From: Deltaproteobacteria bacterium
GTDB lineage: Bacteria > Desulfobacterota > Syntrophia > Syntrophales > UBA2185
Reading direction: 5' to 3'
Assembly: GCA_026388545.1 (NCBI GenBank)
Contig: JAPLJS010000104.1
Span: 1-59,834 of the forward strand
DNA length: 59,834 nucleotides
A model generated the notes under the pieces. That model made no database searches and had not been told where the DNA came from. It worked only from the letters and a program-made list of their open reading frames with translations. This document shows positions 38,397 through 47,243 of the stretch, one piece after another; within the stretch, counting starts at the first letter, position 1; every line of letters starts with the position of its first letter. A program made the translations under genes and the position numbers.

Positions 38397-39719
38397 GTGG
38401 CGATCAAGATAATCATGCCCAAGTTAGGTATGGCGATGACCGAAGGAATTGTCGCCAAGTGGAACAAGCGCGACGGCGACTGGGTGAACAAGGACGAAGA
38501 GATCGCCGTCGTGATGAGCAAAAAAATCACTTACAAGCTCAAAGCGCCCGAGTCGGGCGTGCTGCGCATCATTGTCAGGGAGAAAGAAACGCGGCCCATA
38601 AACTCAGTCATCGCTTTTATTACTGCGCCCGGCGAGCCGGTCCCGGCAGTCGAGGATGTCGCTCCGGCAGCCGCCGCTACGGCTGTGACGACTGAGGTTC
38701 CCGCGCCGGCCGCTCCACCCCCGGCCAAGCCCGGCTTTGTGTTGGCTTCCCCGGCTGCCCGCCGACTGGCAAAGGAGAAGGGAATTGACCTGGCTCAAGC
38801 GAAAGGCACCGGGCCCGATGGCATGGTGACCGAGACAGACGTAACGCGCTTTATCGATGAAATCGCTCAAGCCGCCGAGGTGCTGGCGACATCGGCGGCC
38901 CGTAAGCTCGCCGAGCAGCGCGGTCTTAAACTGGCCGAGATCCCCGGCACCGGCATCGGCGGACGGATCACCGAGCAGGATGTTCTGGCTTTTGAAGCGC
39001 AGGCTAAGGCCCCGTCATCAGCCGCGCCGACAGAGGCGGCCACGCCTGCAGCCCGCGTCTTCCCGTTCGCCGGGATGCGCCAGGCCATCGCCGAACACAT
39101 GGTCGAGAGCCTGCACAACATGGCTCAACTGACCATGATGATGGAAGTGGACGTCACCGACCTGGTCAGGTTGCGCGAGCAGGTCAAGGCTGATTTTGAT
39201 GTGACATACACTGATTTGGCGGTCAAGGCCGTAGCCAAGACGCTCAAACTTCATCCTATGCTGAACGCGACGCTCATCGGCGACGAGGTTCATCAGATCG
39301 AGTCCATTCACATCGGCGTCGCCGTGGCGCTGCAAGATGGGCTGATTGTCCCCGTTGTGTGCGACGCCGACAAGCGGACAGTGCAGGAAATCGCCCGGGA
39401 AGTCCGGCGACTGGCGCAGGGAGCGCGGGAAGACACGCTGACGGTGGACGAAGTGATGGGCAGCACCTTCACCATCACCAACCTGGGCGCCTATGGCATT
39501 GACGGCTTTACGCCCATCATTAATTCGCCGGAGGCCGCGATCATGGGCGTGGGCCGGATCGTCGAGCGGGTGGTCGTCCACGACGACCAGATCGCCCGGC
39601 GGAAAATGATGGTGCTCAGCCTGACAATAGATCATCGCCTGATTGACGGCGCGACGGGCGCCGAGTTCATGCGGTCGCTCAAGGAGATGATAGAGAATCC
39701 GTACCGGCTGCTTGTGTGA
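38397..39719 (+). CDS. acoC: Dihydrolipoamide acyltransferase E2, one lipoyl and two subunit-binding domains
   Basis: 440 residues with a GTG start at 38397, behind AGAGAGGGA. The lipoyl domain occupies residues 1-78; the modified Lys is probably Lys43 in VVMSKKITYKL, where most E2s read ETDKA. After an Ala/Pro linker come two peripheral subunit-binding domains (about 115-153, SPAARRLAKEKGIDL; about 162-200, TSAARKLAEQRGLKL). The C-terminal catalytic domain ends with IDHRLIDGATGAEFM, containing the His and Asp of the acyltransferase site. Two E3-binding domains in a one-lipoyl E2 is unusual for the family and could allow extra E1/E3 docking. Confidence 0.9.
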   Translation: MAIKIIMPKLGMAMTEGIVAKWNKRDGDWVNKDEEIAVVMSKKITYKLKAPESGVLRIIVREKETRPINSVIAFITAPGEPVPAVEDVAPAAAATAVTTEVPAPAAPPPAKPGFVLASPAARRLAKEKGIDLAQAKGTGPDGMVTETDVTRFIDEIAQAAEVLATSAARKLAEQRGLKLAEIPGTGIGGRITEQDVLAFEAQAKAPSSAAPTEAATPAARVFPFAGMRQAIAEHMVESLHNMAQLTMMMEVDVTDLVRLREQVKADFDVTYTDLAVKAVAKTLKLHPMLNATLIGDEVHQIESIHIGVAVALQDGLIVPVVCDADKRTVQEIAREVRRLAQGAREDTLTVDEVMGSTFTITNLGAYGIDGFTPIINSPEAAIMGVGRIVERVVVHDDQIARRKMMVLSLTIDHRLIDGATGAEFMRSLKEMIENPYRLLV

Positions 39720-39757
39720 GGATTGCCCGGTGGATGTGTAACCGGAAAGCTTGAACC

Positions 39758-40828
39758 ATGGACGCCATTCGCTTGCTCGACCTGGGGCATGTTCCGCCGA
39801 TTCGTTCGCAAACGATTTACCACGCCGTTGCCTACGCTCTTGACGGGAACACGCACGACACCATCATTCTCGTCGCGCCGAGCGAGCCATACGTCTGCAT
39901 CGGCTTTCATCAGGAACTCGAAAAAGAAATAGATGTAGAGTACTGCCACGCGCACGGATTGCCGATGGTTCGACGCGAAGTTGGCGGCGGCGCGGTGTAT
40001 CTCGATAAGAACCAATTGTTTATGCAGTGGGTTTTTCACCGAGACTTGCTGCCGTGCGACATTAACGAGCGCTTTGCGCTGTATGTCAAGCCGCTCGTCG
40101 AAACGTATCACACGATTGGCATCCCCGCACACTATCGTCCCATCAATGACGTACACGTGGAGGGCAAAAAAATAGGCGGCACGGGCGCGGCGCAGATGGG
40201 CATGGCCGAAGTCGTCGTCGGATCGCTGATGTTCGATTTCAATTTCGAGTTGATGTCGCAAGTGCTCAAGGTCTCGTCGGAAAAGATGCGCGACAAAATT
40301 TTCCAGTCGCTCAACGAGTACATGACGACGATGACGCGTCAGCTCGGCTATACGCCTGACCGCGACGCCGTTATCAAGATTTATATGGGAAAGGCGCAAG
40401 CCACACTCGGACGCCCCATCTTGCGCGGCGAGCTGACCGCCAGGGAGCTTGCGCTTGCAGTGGAACTTGACGAGCAATTTGTGACGGACGAGTGGCTGTA
40501 CCAAAAGGGGGGCTTGCGGCAAGCCGGAGTCAAGATTCACCAGGATGTGCGCGTGCGGGAAGTGGCTTTGAAAACGCCGGGAGGCCTCATCCGTGTGACC
40601 GCCCGGGTGCGCGACGGGCGGATTGACGATGTAACGCTCTCCGGCGATTTCACGATGCTGCCCAAGTTCGCGCCGGGCGTGCTCGAACAGGCGTTGCGCG
40701 GGACGGCGTTGGAAGCGAGCGCCGTCCGGGCACGCATCGAAGATATGTATCGCAGCATCGCCATTCAATCGCCAGGCCTGACAACCGGCGATTTAACAAA
40801 CGCGATCATGCTTCTCGCGCAGCAGTGA
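39758..40828 (+). CDS. lplA: Lipoate-protein ligase A family
   Basis: A 356-residue enzyme that activates lipoate with ATP and attaches it to lipoyl-domain Lys. MVRREVGGGAVYLDKNQL is the RRxxGGGxVxxD lipoate-binding motif. NDVHVEGKKIGGTGAAQM has the catalytic Lys. The C-terminal 90 residues (RVREVALKTPGGLIRVTARV onward) form the accessory domain that bacterial LplA has and LipM lacks. The cluster therefore encodes both scavenging (this gene) and de novo lipoylation (LipB-LipA). It lies 38 nt after E2. Confidence 0.88.
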   Translation: MDAIRLLDLGHVPPIRSQTIYHAVAYALDGNTHDTIILVAPSEPYVCIGFHQELEKEIDVEYCHAHGLPMVRREVGGGAVYLDKNQLFMQWVFHRDLLPCDINERFALYVKPLVETYHTIGIPAHYRPINDVHVEGKKIGGTGAAQMGMAEVVVGSLMFDFNFELMSQVLKVSSEKMRDKIFQSLNEYMTTMTRQLGYTPDRDAVIKIYMGKAQATLGRPILRGELTARELALAVELDEQFVTDEWLYQKGGLRQAGVKIHQDVRVREVALKTPGGLIRVTARVRDGRIDDVTLSGDFTMLPKFAPGVLEQALRGTALEASAVRARIEDMYRSIAIQSPGLTTGDLTNAIMLLAQQ

Positions 40829-40948
40829 CATATCTGCCACGGACAGTTCAAACCCTTTATGCACTACCGGCGGCACAGGAATGTACCGCCTATCGATAGA
40901 CGGGGTTTTCTTTGAAAAACAACATTATGTCATTTCGACCTCTTAAAC

Positions 40949-41068
40949 TTCCCTCCCCTGGTGGGAGGGATTGAGGGAGGGGGAAATAGAACGTAATGAT
41001 ATTTATGTGTTTTTCACCCTCACCCTGCCCCTCTCCCATCGAGGGAGAGGGAATATAAAGTATTTTAC
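40949..41068. repeat. Third homologue of the MITE-like repeat
   Basis: The order CCCTCCCCTGGTGGGAGGG, GGGAGGGGGAAAT, an AT-rich centre, TCACCCTCACC, CCTCTCCCATCGAGGGAGAGG, then TATTTTAC matches the element at 23103-23239 segment by segment. The left terminal decamer is not recognisable. It lies in the 299-bp gap between lplA and the E3 gene, so the element entered, or was carried with, the GC-rich cluster. Confidence 0.65.
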
Positions 41069-41127
41069 ATCAATAACCTCGATGCGAAAAACGAGGTCAG
41101 TTGCCCGTAATGACAATGGAGGTTTTT

Positions 41128-42642
41128 ATGCCGGATATCATCGTTATAGGAGGGGGACCGGGTGGGACTGCCGCCGCGACTCGCGCCGCACAGCTTGGCG
41201 CGCAGGTGACCGTGATTGAGCGTGCACACCTGGGCGGTAACTGCGTCAATAACAACTGCATCCCCTTGACCAGCCTGCTGGCGAGCGTCGAGTTGTACCG
41301 GCGCATCGGCCAGGCCGGTGACATGGGCATCCAGGTAGGACCAGCCTCGCTCAATGTGCCCGGGATGATTGCTCGCAAGGATCGCATCGTTCAAGATTTG
41401 CGCGAGGGGATAACGGGCCTGCTGCCGACCTTTGGCATCGAGATCGTTCAGGGCCAGGCCCGTCTCGTGGATGCGAAGACGGTCGAGGTGGATGGACAAC
41501 GCTTGCGGGCAACCCGCGCCATCATCCTGGCGACCGGGGCGCGGTGGGCGCCGTTGCCGCCTGGCGTGGAGGATGTCCTGCGGCCCGACGAGGCGATCAA
41601 GCTCGACTCGGTGCCGGGCCGGCTGCTCATCTGGGGCGGGGGTGCGTCTGACATCGAGTTTGCCACGTTATATGCCGCGCTGGGCAGCCAGGTGACGCTC
41701 GCCGTGGACGGGCCATACCCCTTGCCCATGGAAGATTACGAAATCGGTCAGCGGCTCCAGGGCATCTTGCAGAACCAGGGCATCCAGGTGATGAACGACG
41801 TCCGCGTCAAGTCCGCGATGCGCACCGGCGGGGGGTTGGATGTCACCCTGTCCGGTTTGAAGGGCGAGACTCCGGTCGTGGTGGACAAATTGCTATGGGC
41901 CGGTCGCGTCCCGGCGACCAACGGGCTGGGATTGGAGGAGGCAGGTGTCAAACTGGCCGACGGCGCCGTCATCGTGGACGCCCGCATGCAGACGAGCGTG
42001 CCGTGCGTCTATGCCCTGGGCGATCTGACCGGCGGGCGGATGTATTCCTCGCTGGCAACGGCCGGGGGTCTGGTGGCCGCGGAAAACGCGATGGGACGCA
42101 ATCGCCGCCTGGATCAACGCGCGGTGCCGCGCTATGCGTTCTCGATCCCCGAAGTCGCTACCGTCGGCCTGACCGAAGACGAGGCAACTGACAAGGGCTA
42201 CGACGTTGAGGTCGCCAACATCGCCTATGGAACAAACACGCGGGCGATGGGCCTGGGCGAGGTCGAAGGCGGCATCAAGTTCGTCACCGACCGCAAGCTG
42301 GGCAAGGTCTTGGGCGTTCACATCGTCGGCCACCGGGCGACCGAATTGATCGCCGAAGCGACACTGGGTATCCAGCTCGAAGCCCTGGCTGAGGATTTTG
42401 CGTGGGCTATCCGGATTCACCCGACGCTGAGCGAGAGTATGGTGGAGGCCGGGCGAGCGATCCTTGGCCAGGCGTTGACGCCCGCCGTCGGGGTGACATG
42501 GGAGATGCGCTGCTTCTCGTCGAGCACCCGCCGGTCATCACGCTGGGTTGTGCAGGCGGAAGCGAAGATTTGCGTGCATCCTCCGACTATCTCCGGCAAC
42601 TCGGCATTGAAGTCATCCCAACCGAGCGCGGTGGACGCATGA
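41128..42642 (+). CDS. lpdA: Dihydrolipoyl dehydrogenase E3, with an aberrant C-terminal tail
   Basis: E3 reoxidises dihydrolipoyl-E2 with FAD and NAD+. ATG 41128 follows GGAGG (41118-41122); the frame is open slightly upstream. [19 protein letters not shown] binds FAD. The redox disulfide is in [11 protein letters not shown] (usual family form GGTCLNxGCIP). The NAD site [13 protein letters not shown] is a degenerate GxGxxG. HPTLSESM near residue 431 has the catalytic His-Glu pair. After about residue 450 the E3 homology ends. The last 50-odd residues (ending SSQPSAVDA) are lipB DNA read in another frame. The native stop codon was apparently lost in a deletion fusing it to lipB. Confidence 0.88.
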   Translation: MPDIIVIGGGPGGTAAATRAAQLGAQVTVIERAHLGGNCVNNNCIPLTSLLASVELYRRIGQAGDMGIQVGPASLNVPGMIARKDRIVQDLREGITGLLPTFGIEIVQGQARLVDAKTVEVDGQRLRATRAIILATGARWAPLPPGVEDVLRPDEAIKLDSVPGRLLIWGGGASDIEFATLYAALGSQVTLAVDGPYPLPMEDYEIGQRLQGILQNQGIQVMNDVRVKSAMRTGGGLDVTLSGLKGETPVVVDKLLWAGRVPATNGLGLEEAGVKLADGAVIVDARMQTSVPCVYALGDLTGGRMYSSLATAGGLVAAENAMGRNRRLDQRAVPRYAFSIPEVATVGLTEDEATDKGYDVEVANIAYGTNTRAMGLGEVEGGIKFVTDRKLGKVLGVHIVGHRATELIAEATLGIQLEALAEDFAWAIRIHPTLSESMVEAGRAILGQALTPAVGVTWEMRCFSSSTRRSSRWVVQAEAKICVHPPTISGNSALKSSQPSAVDA

Positions 42643-43940
42643 CGTATCACGGCCCGGGCCAACTGGTTGTTTATCCAATCCTGAAATTGCCGAACGATGA
42701 CCTGCATGATTATCTATGGCGATTGGAGCAGGTCGCGCTGGAGGTTCTGAACGAATGGGACATCGCCGCCAGGCGTGTCGAGCGGCACCCGGGCGTATGG
42801 ATCGGACGAGACAAGATCGCGGCAGTGGGCGTGGCGGTGCAGGATCGGGTGACGACTCACGGACTGGCGCTCAATGTTGATCCCGACATGGCACACTTTC
42901 AGTTGATCGTCCCGTGCGGCTTGAACAGCCGTGGCGTCACATCCATGCGGGCAGTCCTGGGGAAGCCAGTGGCGATGGAGGAAGTCGAACACAGTTTCGC
43001 TGCTGCCTTTAGCCGCGTGTTCATGCGCCAGGTCGCGCCGCGTTTGATGCCCGGGCCATGGCTGGTTGCTCCCGCGCCCCAGGAAGCGACGGCGAGAATT
43101 GAGCAATTGGTCGCCGATTTGAGTTTACATACTGTTTGCCAGGAAGCCGCCTGTCCGAACATCGGTGAATGTTGGGCGCGGGGCACGGCCACGTTCATGC
43201 TGCTCGGCAATGTGTGTACTCGTCACTGTCGCTTTTGCAACGTGAAATCCGGCCACCCGCTTCCACCCGATCCACAGGAACCTTGCCGTGTCGCCGAGGC
43301 GGCTGTGAGAATGGGTCTGCATCATGTCGTCTTCACCTCGGTCACGCGCGACGACCTGCCCGATGGCGGCGCCGGCCAGTTCGTCTTGACCATCCAGGCC
43401 ATTCGTAACCGCTTGCCCGGTACGACGGTCGAGGTACTTGTTCCCGATTTCTGCGGGTCGCTCCCGGCTCTGGACACTGTGGCCGCCGCACGGCCCGATG
43501 TGTTCAATCACAATGTTGAGACCGTCGAGCGGCTGTCTAACAAAGTGCGGGCCAAGGCCGGGTATCGCCGTTCGCTGGCCGTGCTGGCCTGGGCCAAACA
43601 GCGAAGACTGACAACCAAATCAGGGTTGATGGTCGGCCTGGGCGAGACGTGCGGTGAAGTGATCGAGACAATGCGTGACCTGCGCCGCTCCGGTTGCGAC
43701 ATTCTGACCATCGGCCAGTATCTTCAGCCGACGAGCCGGCAAATCGAGGTGGCCGATCACGTCCACCCGGTCGTGTTCGCGTGGTATCGTGAGGTAGGTC
43801 AAGCCCTGGGTTTTCAAATGGTCATGGCCGAGCCTTTAGTGCGCAGCTCGTACCATGCGGAAGAAGTCCGGGCAGGGAAAATGATGCCCGGTGTTTTCAG
43901 TTCAGGAGCTGTTGGCAACTCCACAAGTAGAGAACTTTGA
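42498..43940 (+). CDS. Fused octanoyltransferase-lipoyl synthase (LipB-LipA), LipB N-terminus missing
   Basis: LipB transfers octanoate from ACP to lipoyl domains; LipA inserts two sulfurs by radical SAM chemistry. The LipB part (about residues 1-175) starts at [13 protein letters not shown] and has [12 protein letters not shown], the catalytic Lys in [10 protein letters not shown] and Cys in [11 protein letters not shown]. It lacks about 34 residues that normally precede this point. The LipA part has the auxiliary cluster [12 protein letters not shown], the SAM motif CTRHCRFC and the terminal RSSYHAEE, so it is complete. The start ATG 42498 lies inside the E3 gene in another frame, a 145-nt overlap. 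The frame is open back to 42402, but that stretch shows no homology to LipB. Confidence 0.85.
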   Translation: MGDALLLVEHPPVITLGCAGGSEDLRASSDYLRQLGIEVIPTERGGRMTYHGPGQLVVYPILKLPNDDLHDYLWRLEQVALEVLNEWDIAARRVERHPGVWIGRDKIAAVGVAVQDRVTTHGLALNVDPDMAHFQLIVPCGLNSRGVTSMRAVLGKPVAMEEVEHSFAAAFSRVFMRQVAPRLMPGPWLVAPAPQEATARIEQLVADLSLHTVCQEAACPNIGECWARGTATFMLLGNVCTRHCRFCNVKSGHPLPPDPQEPCRVAEAAVRMGLHHVVFTSVTRDDLPDGGAGQFVLTIQAIRNRLPGTTVEVLVPDFCGSLPALDTVAAARPDVFNHNVETVERLSNKVRAKAGYRRSLAVLAWAKQRRLTTKSGLMVGLGETCGEVIETMRDLRRSGCDILTIGQYLQPTSRQIEVADHVHPVVFAWYREVGQALGFQMVMAEPLVRSSYHAEEVRAGKMMPGVFSSGAVGNSTSREL

Positions 43941-43962
43941 ATTTCTAATTGAATCCTTTCTT

Positions 43963-44034
43963 CGTCATTCCGGGCGTGACCCGAAATCCAGTTATTTCAT
44001 ATAGTTCTGGATTCCGGCTTCCGCCGGAATGACG
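43963..44034. repeat. CGTCATTCCGG-type palindromic intergenic repeat
   Basis: Outer arms CGTCATTCCGG (43963-43973) and CCGGAATGACG (44024-44034) enclose inner arms AATCCAG and CTGGATT around an AT-rich centre. This type of palindrome is common between genes in many bacteria. It marks the end of the GC-rich dehydrogenase/lipoylation cluster and the beginning of a less GC-rich segment. It can also fold as a terminator-like hairpin, but lacks a U tract. Confidence 0.75.
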
Positions 44035-44087
44035 TGAGGGGGTATTTTTCAAAGGTCTTAAGTAGTCTATGCAAGGAGGGATAAACA

Positions 44088-44849
44088 ATGGACATGGGAT
44101 TAAAAGGAAGGGTAGCGCTGGTCACCGGGGCCAGCCGGGGCATCGGTAAGGCTTGCGCCCTGGTACTGGCCGGAGAAGGGTGCGACGTGGCCATCTGCGC
44201 TCGCGGTAAGGAAGCCTTAGAGAAGGCGGCCGAGGAGATCAAATCCAAGGGGATGCAGGTCCTCGCCATCCAGGCAGATGTCTCTAAACCGGAAGACATC
44301 AAGAGCATGGTAGCCAAGACCATCGAAAAGTTCGGGCGCATTGATGTCTTGGTGAACAATGCCGGTACAGGCCGGTTGAGCGACTTGATGCAGCTTCCCG
44401 AGGAAGAGTTCCGTTATAACATGGACCTGATGTTCTTCGGCCTCATTCAGTGCTCCAAGGAGGTCGTCCCGTGCATGCGGAAGCAGGGCTGGGGACGGAT
44501 CATCAATATCTCCTCGATCTTCGGGAAGCAACCGGGCGGCCTGGTGGACTATGACTCTATCAAAGCAGCCGTGATCATGTTCACCAAGGATCTGGCCAAC
44601 TATCTGGCCAAGGATAACATCCTGGTAAACGCTGTCTGCCCCGGGCCCATCCACACACCGCTGTGGGAGGGCCCCGGACAACTGGGTGAGCAACTGGGCA
44701 AGCTCATTGGGATGTCAGGGCCGGAAGCCATTGACTGGTTCGCCAAGCAGAACATCCCCCTGGGACATCACGGCGATCCGGAAGATATCGCCTGCATGGT
44801 GGCCTTCCTGGCCTCGGAGAAAGCCAAGTTCATCACCGGTGGCCTTTAA
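44088..44849 (+). CDS. Short-chain dehydrogenase/reductase, C-terminus shortened
   Basis: A 253-residue classical SDR. TGASRGIGKACAL binds NAD(P), NNAG is in LVNNAGTGRL, and the catalytic Ser and Tyr-x3-Lys are in INISSIFGK and VDYDSIKAA (Tyr near 155). CPGPIHTPLW follows. The protein stops at KFITGGL. Homologues normally continue with a VDGG-containing stretch of about 10-15 residues. No frame downstream restores it, so the end is truncated but the catalytic core is whole. Good Shine-Dalgarno AAGGAGG. It precedes the BKACE gene by 65 nt; a shared pathway for a beta-keto acid is possible. Confidence 0.85.
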   Translation: MDMGLKGRVALVTGASRGIGKACALVLAGEGCDVAICARGKEALEKAAEEIKSKGMQVLAIQADVSKPEDIKSMVAKTIEKFGRIDVLVNNAGTGRLSDLMQLPEEEFRYNMDLMFFGLIQCSKEVVPCMRKQGWGRIINISSIFGKQPGGLVDYDSIKAAVIMFTKDLANYLAKDNILVNAVCPGPIHTPLWEGPGQLGEQLGKLIGMSGPEAIDWFAKQNIPLGHHGDPEDIACMVAFLASEKAKFITGGL

Positions 44850-44914
44850 AGCTCTTTGGCCGCTGCATCAAAGAATTAAGGGGTTTATTAAATAAGAAAA
44901 AAGGAGGTGTCACT

Positions 44915-45967
44915 ATGACAAAGGGAAAAGTAAATTGGGAATGGGTAAACGAGTGGAAAAAAGACCCTACTCCTTTGGGAGGACATGAAGAGTTCCAATG
45001 CATCTGGATTCCGTATGGCCTTCCGGAGATTGTTGATCCCGTCAATACTAAATACGGTATTGGGGTTGAGGTTCAGCCGAAGTGGAACATTCCCAAAAAA
45101 GTATTTGTGTCTCAGACCATTGTTGGAGCCTTTTACAGTAAGAAGGGTAACCCAAATCACCCCATCGAACCGGATGAAATTAAAGAGCAGGCTTTGGCAT
45201 GCCTTGAAGCGGGAGCTCCGAACGTACATATTCATGTTCGGGATAAGGACGGATACAATGTGTTGGATCCCGAACTTTTTCACTACGTGATTGACCCCAT
45301 AAGGAAACAGTATCCTGATAGGATCGTGTGCGGATGTATGGTCCCATTTCAGAAAGGCGAATGGCCAAAAATGATCGAGTGTTTACAAGATGGGCTCTTT
45401 GATCAGACACCCATTAATAGTGTGGCCGCCTACTGTGGAGATACCGTCTTTGTGAAACCGCCTCATGTCATGATTGAAAAGACGCGAATTTGCCAGGAAC
45501 TCGGCGTCAAACCGCAAGTTGCTGTTTACAGTGACGGTGATATCGACAACGCGAATCGATATCTAATTAAGACCGGGCTTCTGGAGAAACCCTATTACTG
45601 GATTATTCTCCCGACGCTCCCCGGCGGCTCGCCAATGCAGAATCCCAAAGCTATGGTTGAAGTACTGATGCACTATACAAACAGAATAAAGGAAATCGAT
45701 GAAGGTTCTCAAATTGTTGTCTGTGCATCCGGCAGGGCATCATCGTTCCTCACGGCTTTTGCCCTCCTTCTTGGCCTTCATATTCGGGTTGGTATGGAGG
45801 ATTCCGTATGGAGATGGCCACATCGAGATGACAAAATTAAGAACAATCTCGAAACCTACCTGGCAGCCAAGCAAATGATTGAGCTCCTTGGACGTGAGAT
45901 CATTGCGCCCGCTGAATTTCGAAAGTTAATGGGAATGAGAAAGCCGGGTGGAAAACTCAAAGGGTAG
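44915..45967 (+). CDS. Beta-keto acid cleavage enzyme family (BKACE, DUF849)
   Basis: Members condense or cleave beta-keto acids with acetyl-CoA in a zinc-dependent manner (for example 3-keto-5-aminohexanoate cleavage, Kce). The metal His residues are in VHIHVRDKDG (His105 and His107). PEVxSxx-type strands and GLHIRVGMEDSVW with the later Glu are present. The protein has 350 residues, about 50 longer at the N-terminus than typical BKACE (MTKGKVNWEWVNEWKK onward precedes the barrel). Its composition is nearer to the host core than to the GC-rich cluster. The substrate is not predictable. Confidence 0.87.
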   Translation: MTKGKVNWEWVNEWKKDPTPLGGHEEFQCIWIPYGLPEIVDPVNTKYGIGVEVQPKWNIPKKVFVSQTIVGAFYSKKGNPNHPIEPDEIKEQALACLEAGAPNVHIHVRDKDGYNVLDPELFHYVIDPIRKQYPDRIVCGCMVPFQKGEWPKMIECLQDGLFDQTPINSVAAYCGDTVFVKPPHVMIEKTRICQELGVKPQVAVYSDGDIDNANRYLIKTGLLEKPYYWIILPTLPGGSPMQNPKAMVEVLMHYTNRIKEIDEGSQIVVCASGRASSFLTAFALLLGLHIRVGMEDSVWRWPHRDDKIKNNLETYLAAKQMIELLGREIIAPAEFRKLMGMRKPGGKLKG

Positions 45968-46018
45968 AAAAAATAACATGTGATAGTAGATGGTGCGATA
46001 GAGGTATCTCATTTTTTG

Positions 46019-46048
46019 AGAAAGGGGGGTATACCCCCCTTTCTTCTC
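46019..46048 (+). terminator. Perfect GC-rich hairpin terminator after BKACE
   Basis: AAAGGGGGGTATACCCCCCTTT (46021-46042) is a perfect palindrome, extended by one or two base pairs outside, followed by TTCTCTTT. It lies between BKACE and the M42 gene, just before the latter's Shine-Dalgarno AAAAGGAGG. It may also partly attenuate M42 transcription. Confidence 0.6.
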
Positions 46049-46065
46049 TTTAAAAGGAGGGGTGT

Positions 46066-47136
46066 ATGTTGGACTTATTGAAAGAACTTATTTTCCAACC
46101 CGGCCTTTCCGGTTACGAATCACCGATAAGAGATTTTATCATAAAGAGAATTGAAAAGTTCACGGCGCCGAAGGTTGATCCTGTGGGAAATGTGACGGCT
46201 ACTATCGGAGCCGGAACTCCCAGAATTCTTTTCGCCTCCCACATGGACGAAATCGGGATGGTCGTCAGTTATATTGAAGATGATGGTTTTTTAAGAATCC
46301 GGAAAGTGGGCATGGTTGATGACAGGATTTTGATCGGTCGTACTGTCGAAATTATTAGTGAGGGCGGTAAAGTTCCGGGTGTCATCGGGATAAGACCACC
46401 CCATCTTTACACCTCCCTGGAGGATTTTGAACGTCTTCGTGAAGTTCCGACCTGGGACAAGATCTTTGTCGATATCGGCGCCTCCTCAAGAAAAGAAGCA
46501 GAATCTCTGGGAACTAAGATCATGAGCCCCATAATATTTAAAAAAGATTTTATTATTTTAAACCAAAATCGTTGCGCGGCACGGGCTATCGATGACCGAT
46601 TCGGATGCGCCTTGTTGATTAAATTGTTGGAAGAGGCATACAAGAAAAAACTTGATTCTGAAATAACCTTCGCCTGGACGGTTCAAGAAGAGATTGGCGC
46701 AATTGGCGGGCAGGTTCTCGCAAGCAGGGGGCTATGGGACGTCATGTTTGCCGTCGATTCCTATTCCAGCGCCGATGTACCGGGGATTCCTTTTCACTAT
46801 GGTCCATCTGTACTCGGAAATGGACCTATTTTGCGGATGATGGATCACCACTCAATTTCAACTCCGGAACTGGCCCGGTGGGTTATAAGCCTCAGCAAGA
46901 AAGAGGCAATTTCCCTCCAAACAGGCCCTACCGGCGGATACACCGACGGCAAGCATTTTCTTTCACGAGGGATACCAATGTTAATGATTTCGATACCAGT
47001 CCGGTATATGCACTCACCCGTCGAAATGATCGACCTGCGGGACATGGAAGGGTTGTTTCAACTCCTTTTAAAGATTGTGGTGGCCGAAAAGAAAGACCTG
47101 CGGAAGATTGCAGGAGTGAATAGTAGGAAAGCATAG
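46066..47136 (+). CDS. M42 family metallopeptidase (tetrahedral aminopeptidase-like)
   Basis: A 356-residue dinuclear metal aminopeptidase. FASHMDEIGM has the first His-Asp, ARAIDDRFGCALL the bridging Asp, VQEEIGAIGGQVLASR the catalytic Glu-Glu, VDSYSSADVPG the next Asp and YMHSPVEMIDLRDMEGL the final His. The start FQPGLSGYESPIRDFI matches LSGYE-type family starts. M42 enzymes form dodecameric tetrahedra that degrade peptides in the cytosol. It begins with a strong AAAAGGAGG. Confidence 0.92.
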   Translation: MLDLLKELIFQPGLSGYESPIRDFIIKRIEKFTAPKVDPVGNVTATIGAGTPRILFASHMDEIGMVVSYIEDDGFLRIRKVGMVDDRILIGRTVEIISEGGKVPGVIGIRPPHLYTSLEDFERLREVPTWDKIFVDIGASSRKEAESLGTKIMSPIIFKKDFIILNQNRCAARAIDDRFGCALLIKLLEEAYKKKLDSEITFAWTVQEEIGAIGGQVLASRGLWDVMFAVDSYSSADVPGIPFHYGPSVLGNGPILRMMDHHSISTPELARWVISLSKKEAISLQTGPTGGYTDGKHFLSRGIPMLMISIPVRYMHSPVEMIDLRDMEGLFQLLLKIVVAEKKDLRKIAGVNSRKA

Positions 47137-47243
47137 ATGAATAACCTGGGCCGGAAGGGGATGTTTTGTGCCTGTAAATGATATGCTTGACGTTTCTAAA
47201 GCTATTGTAACGTGTTTGATGCATTGATCGGGAATCCCGAAAA

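Noticed and set aside
42402-42497. Upstream extension of the LipB-LipA frame to ATG 42402
   Set aside because: This stretch is E3 coding sequence read in another frame ([19 protein letters not shown]) and shows no LipB homology.
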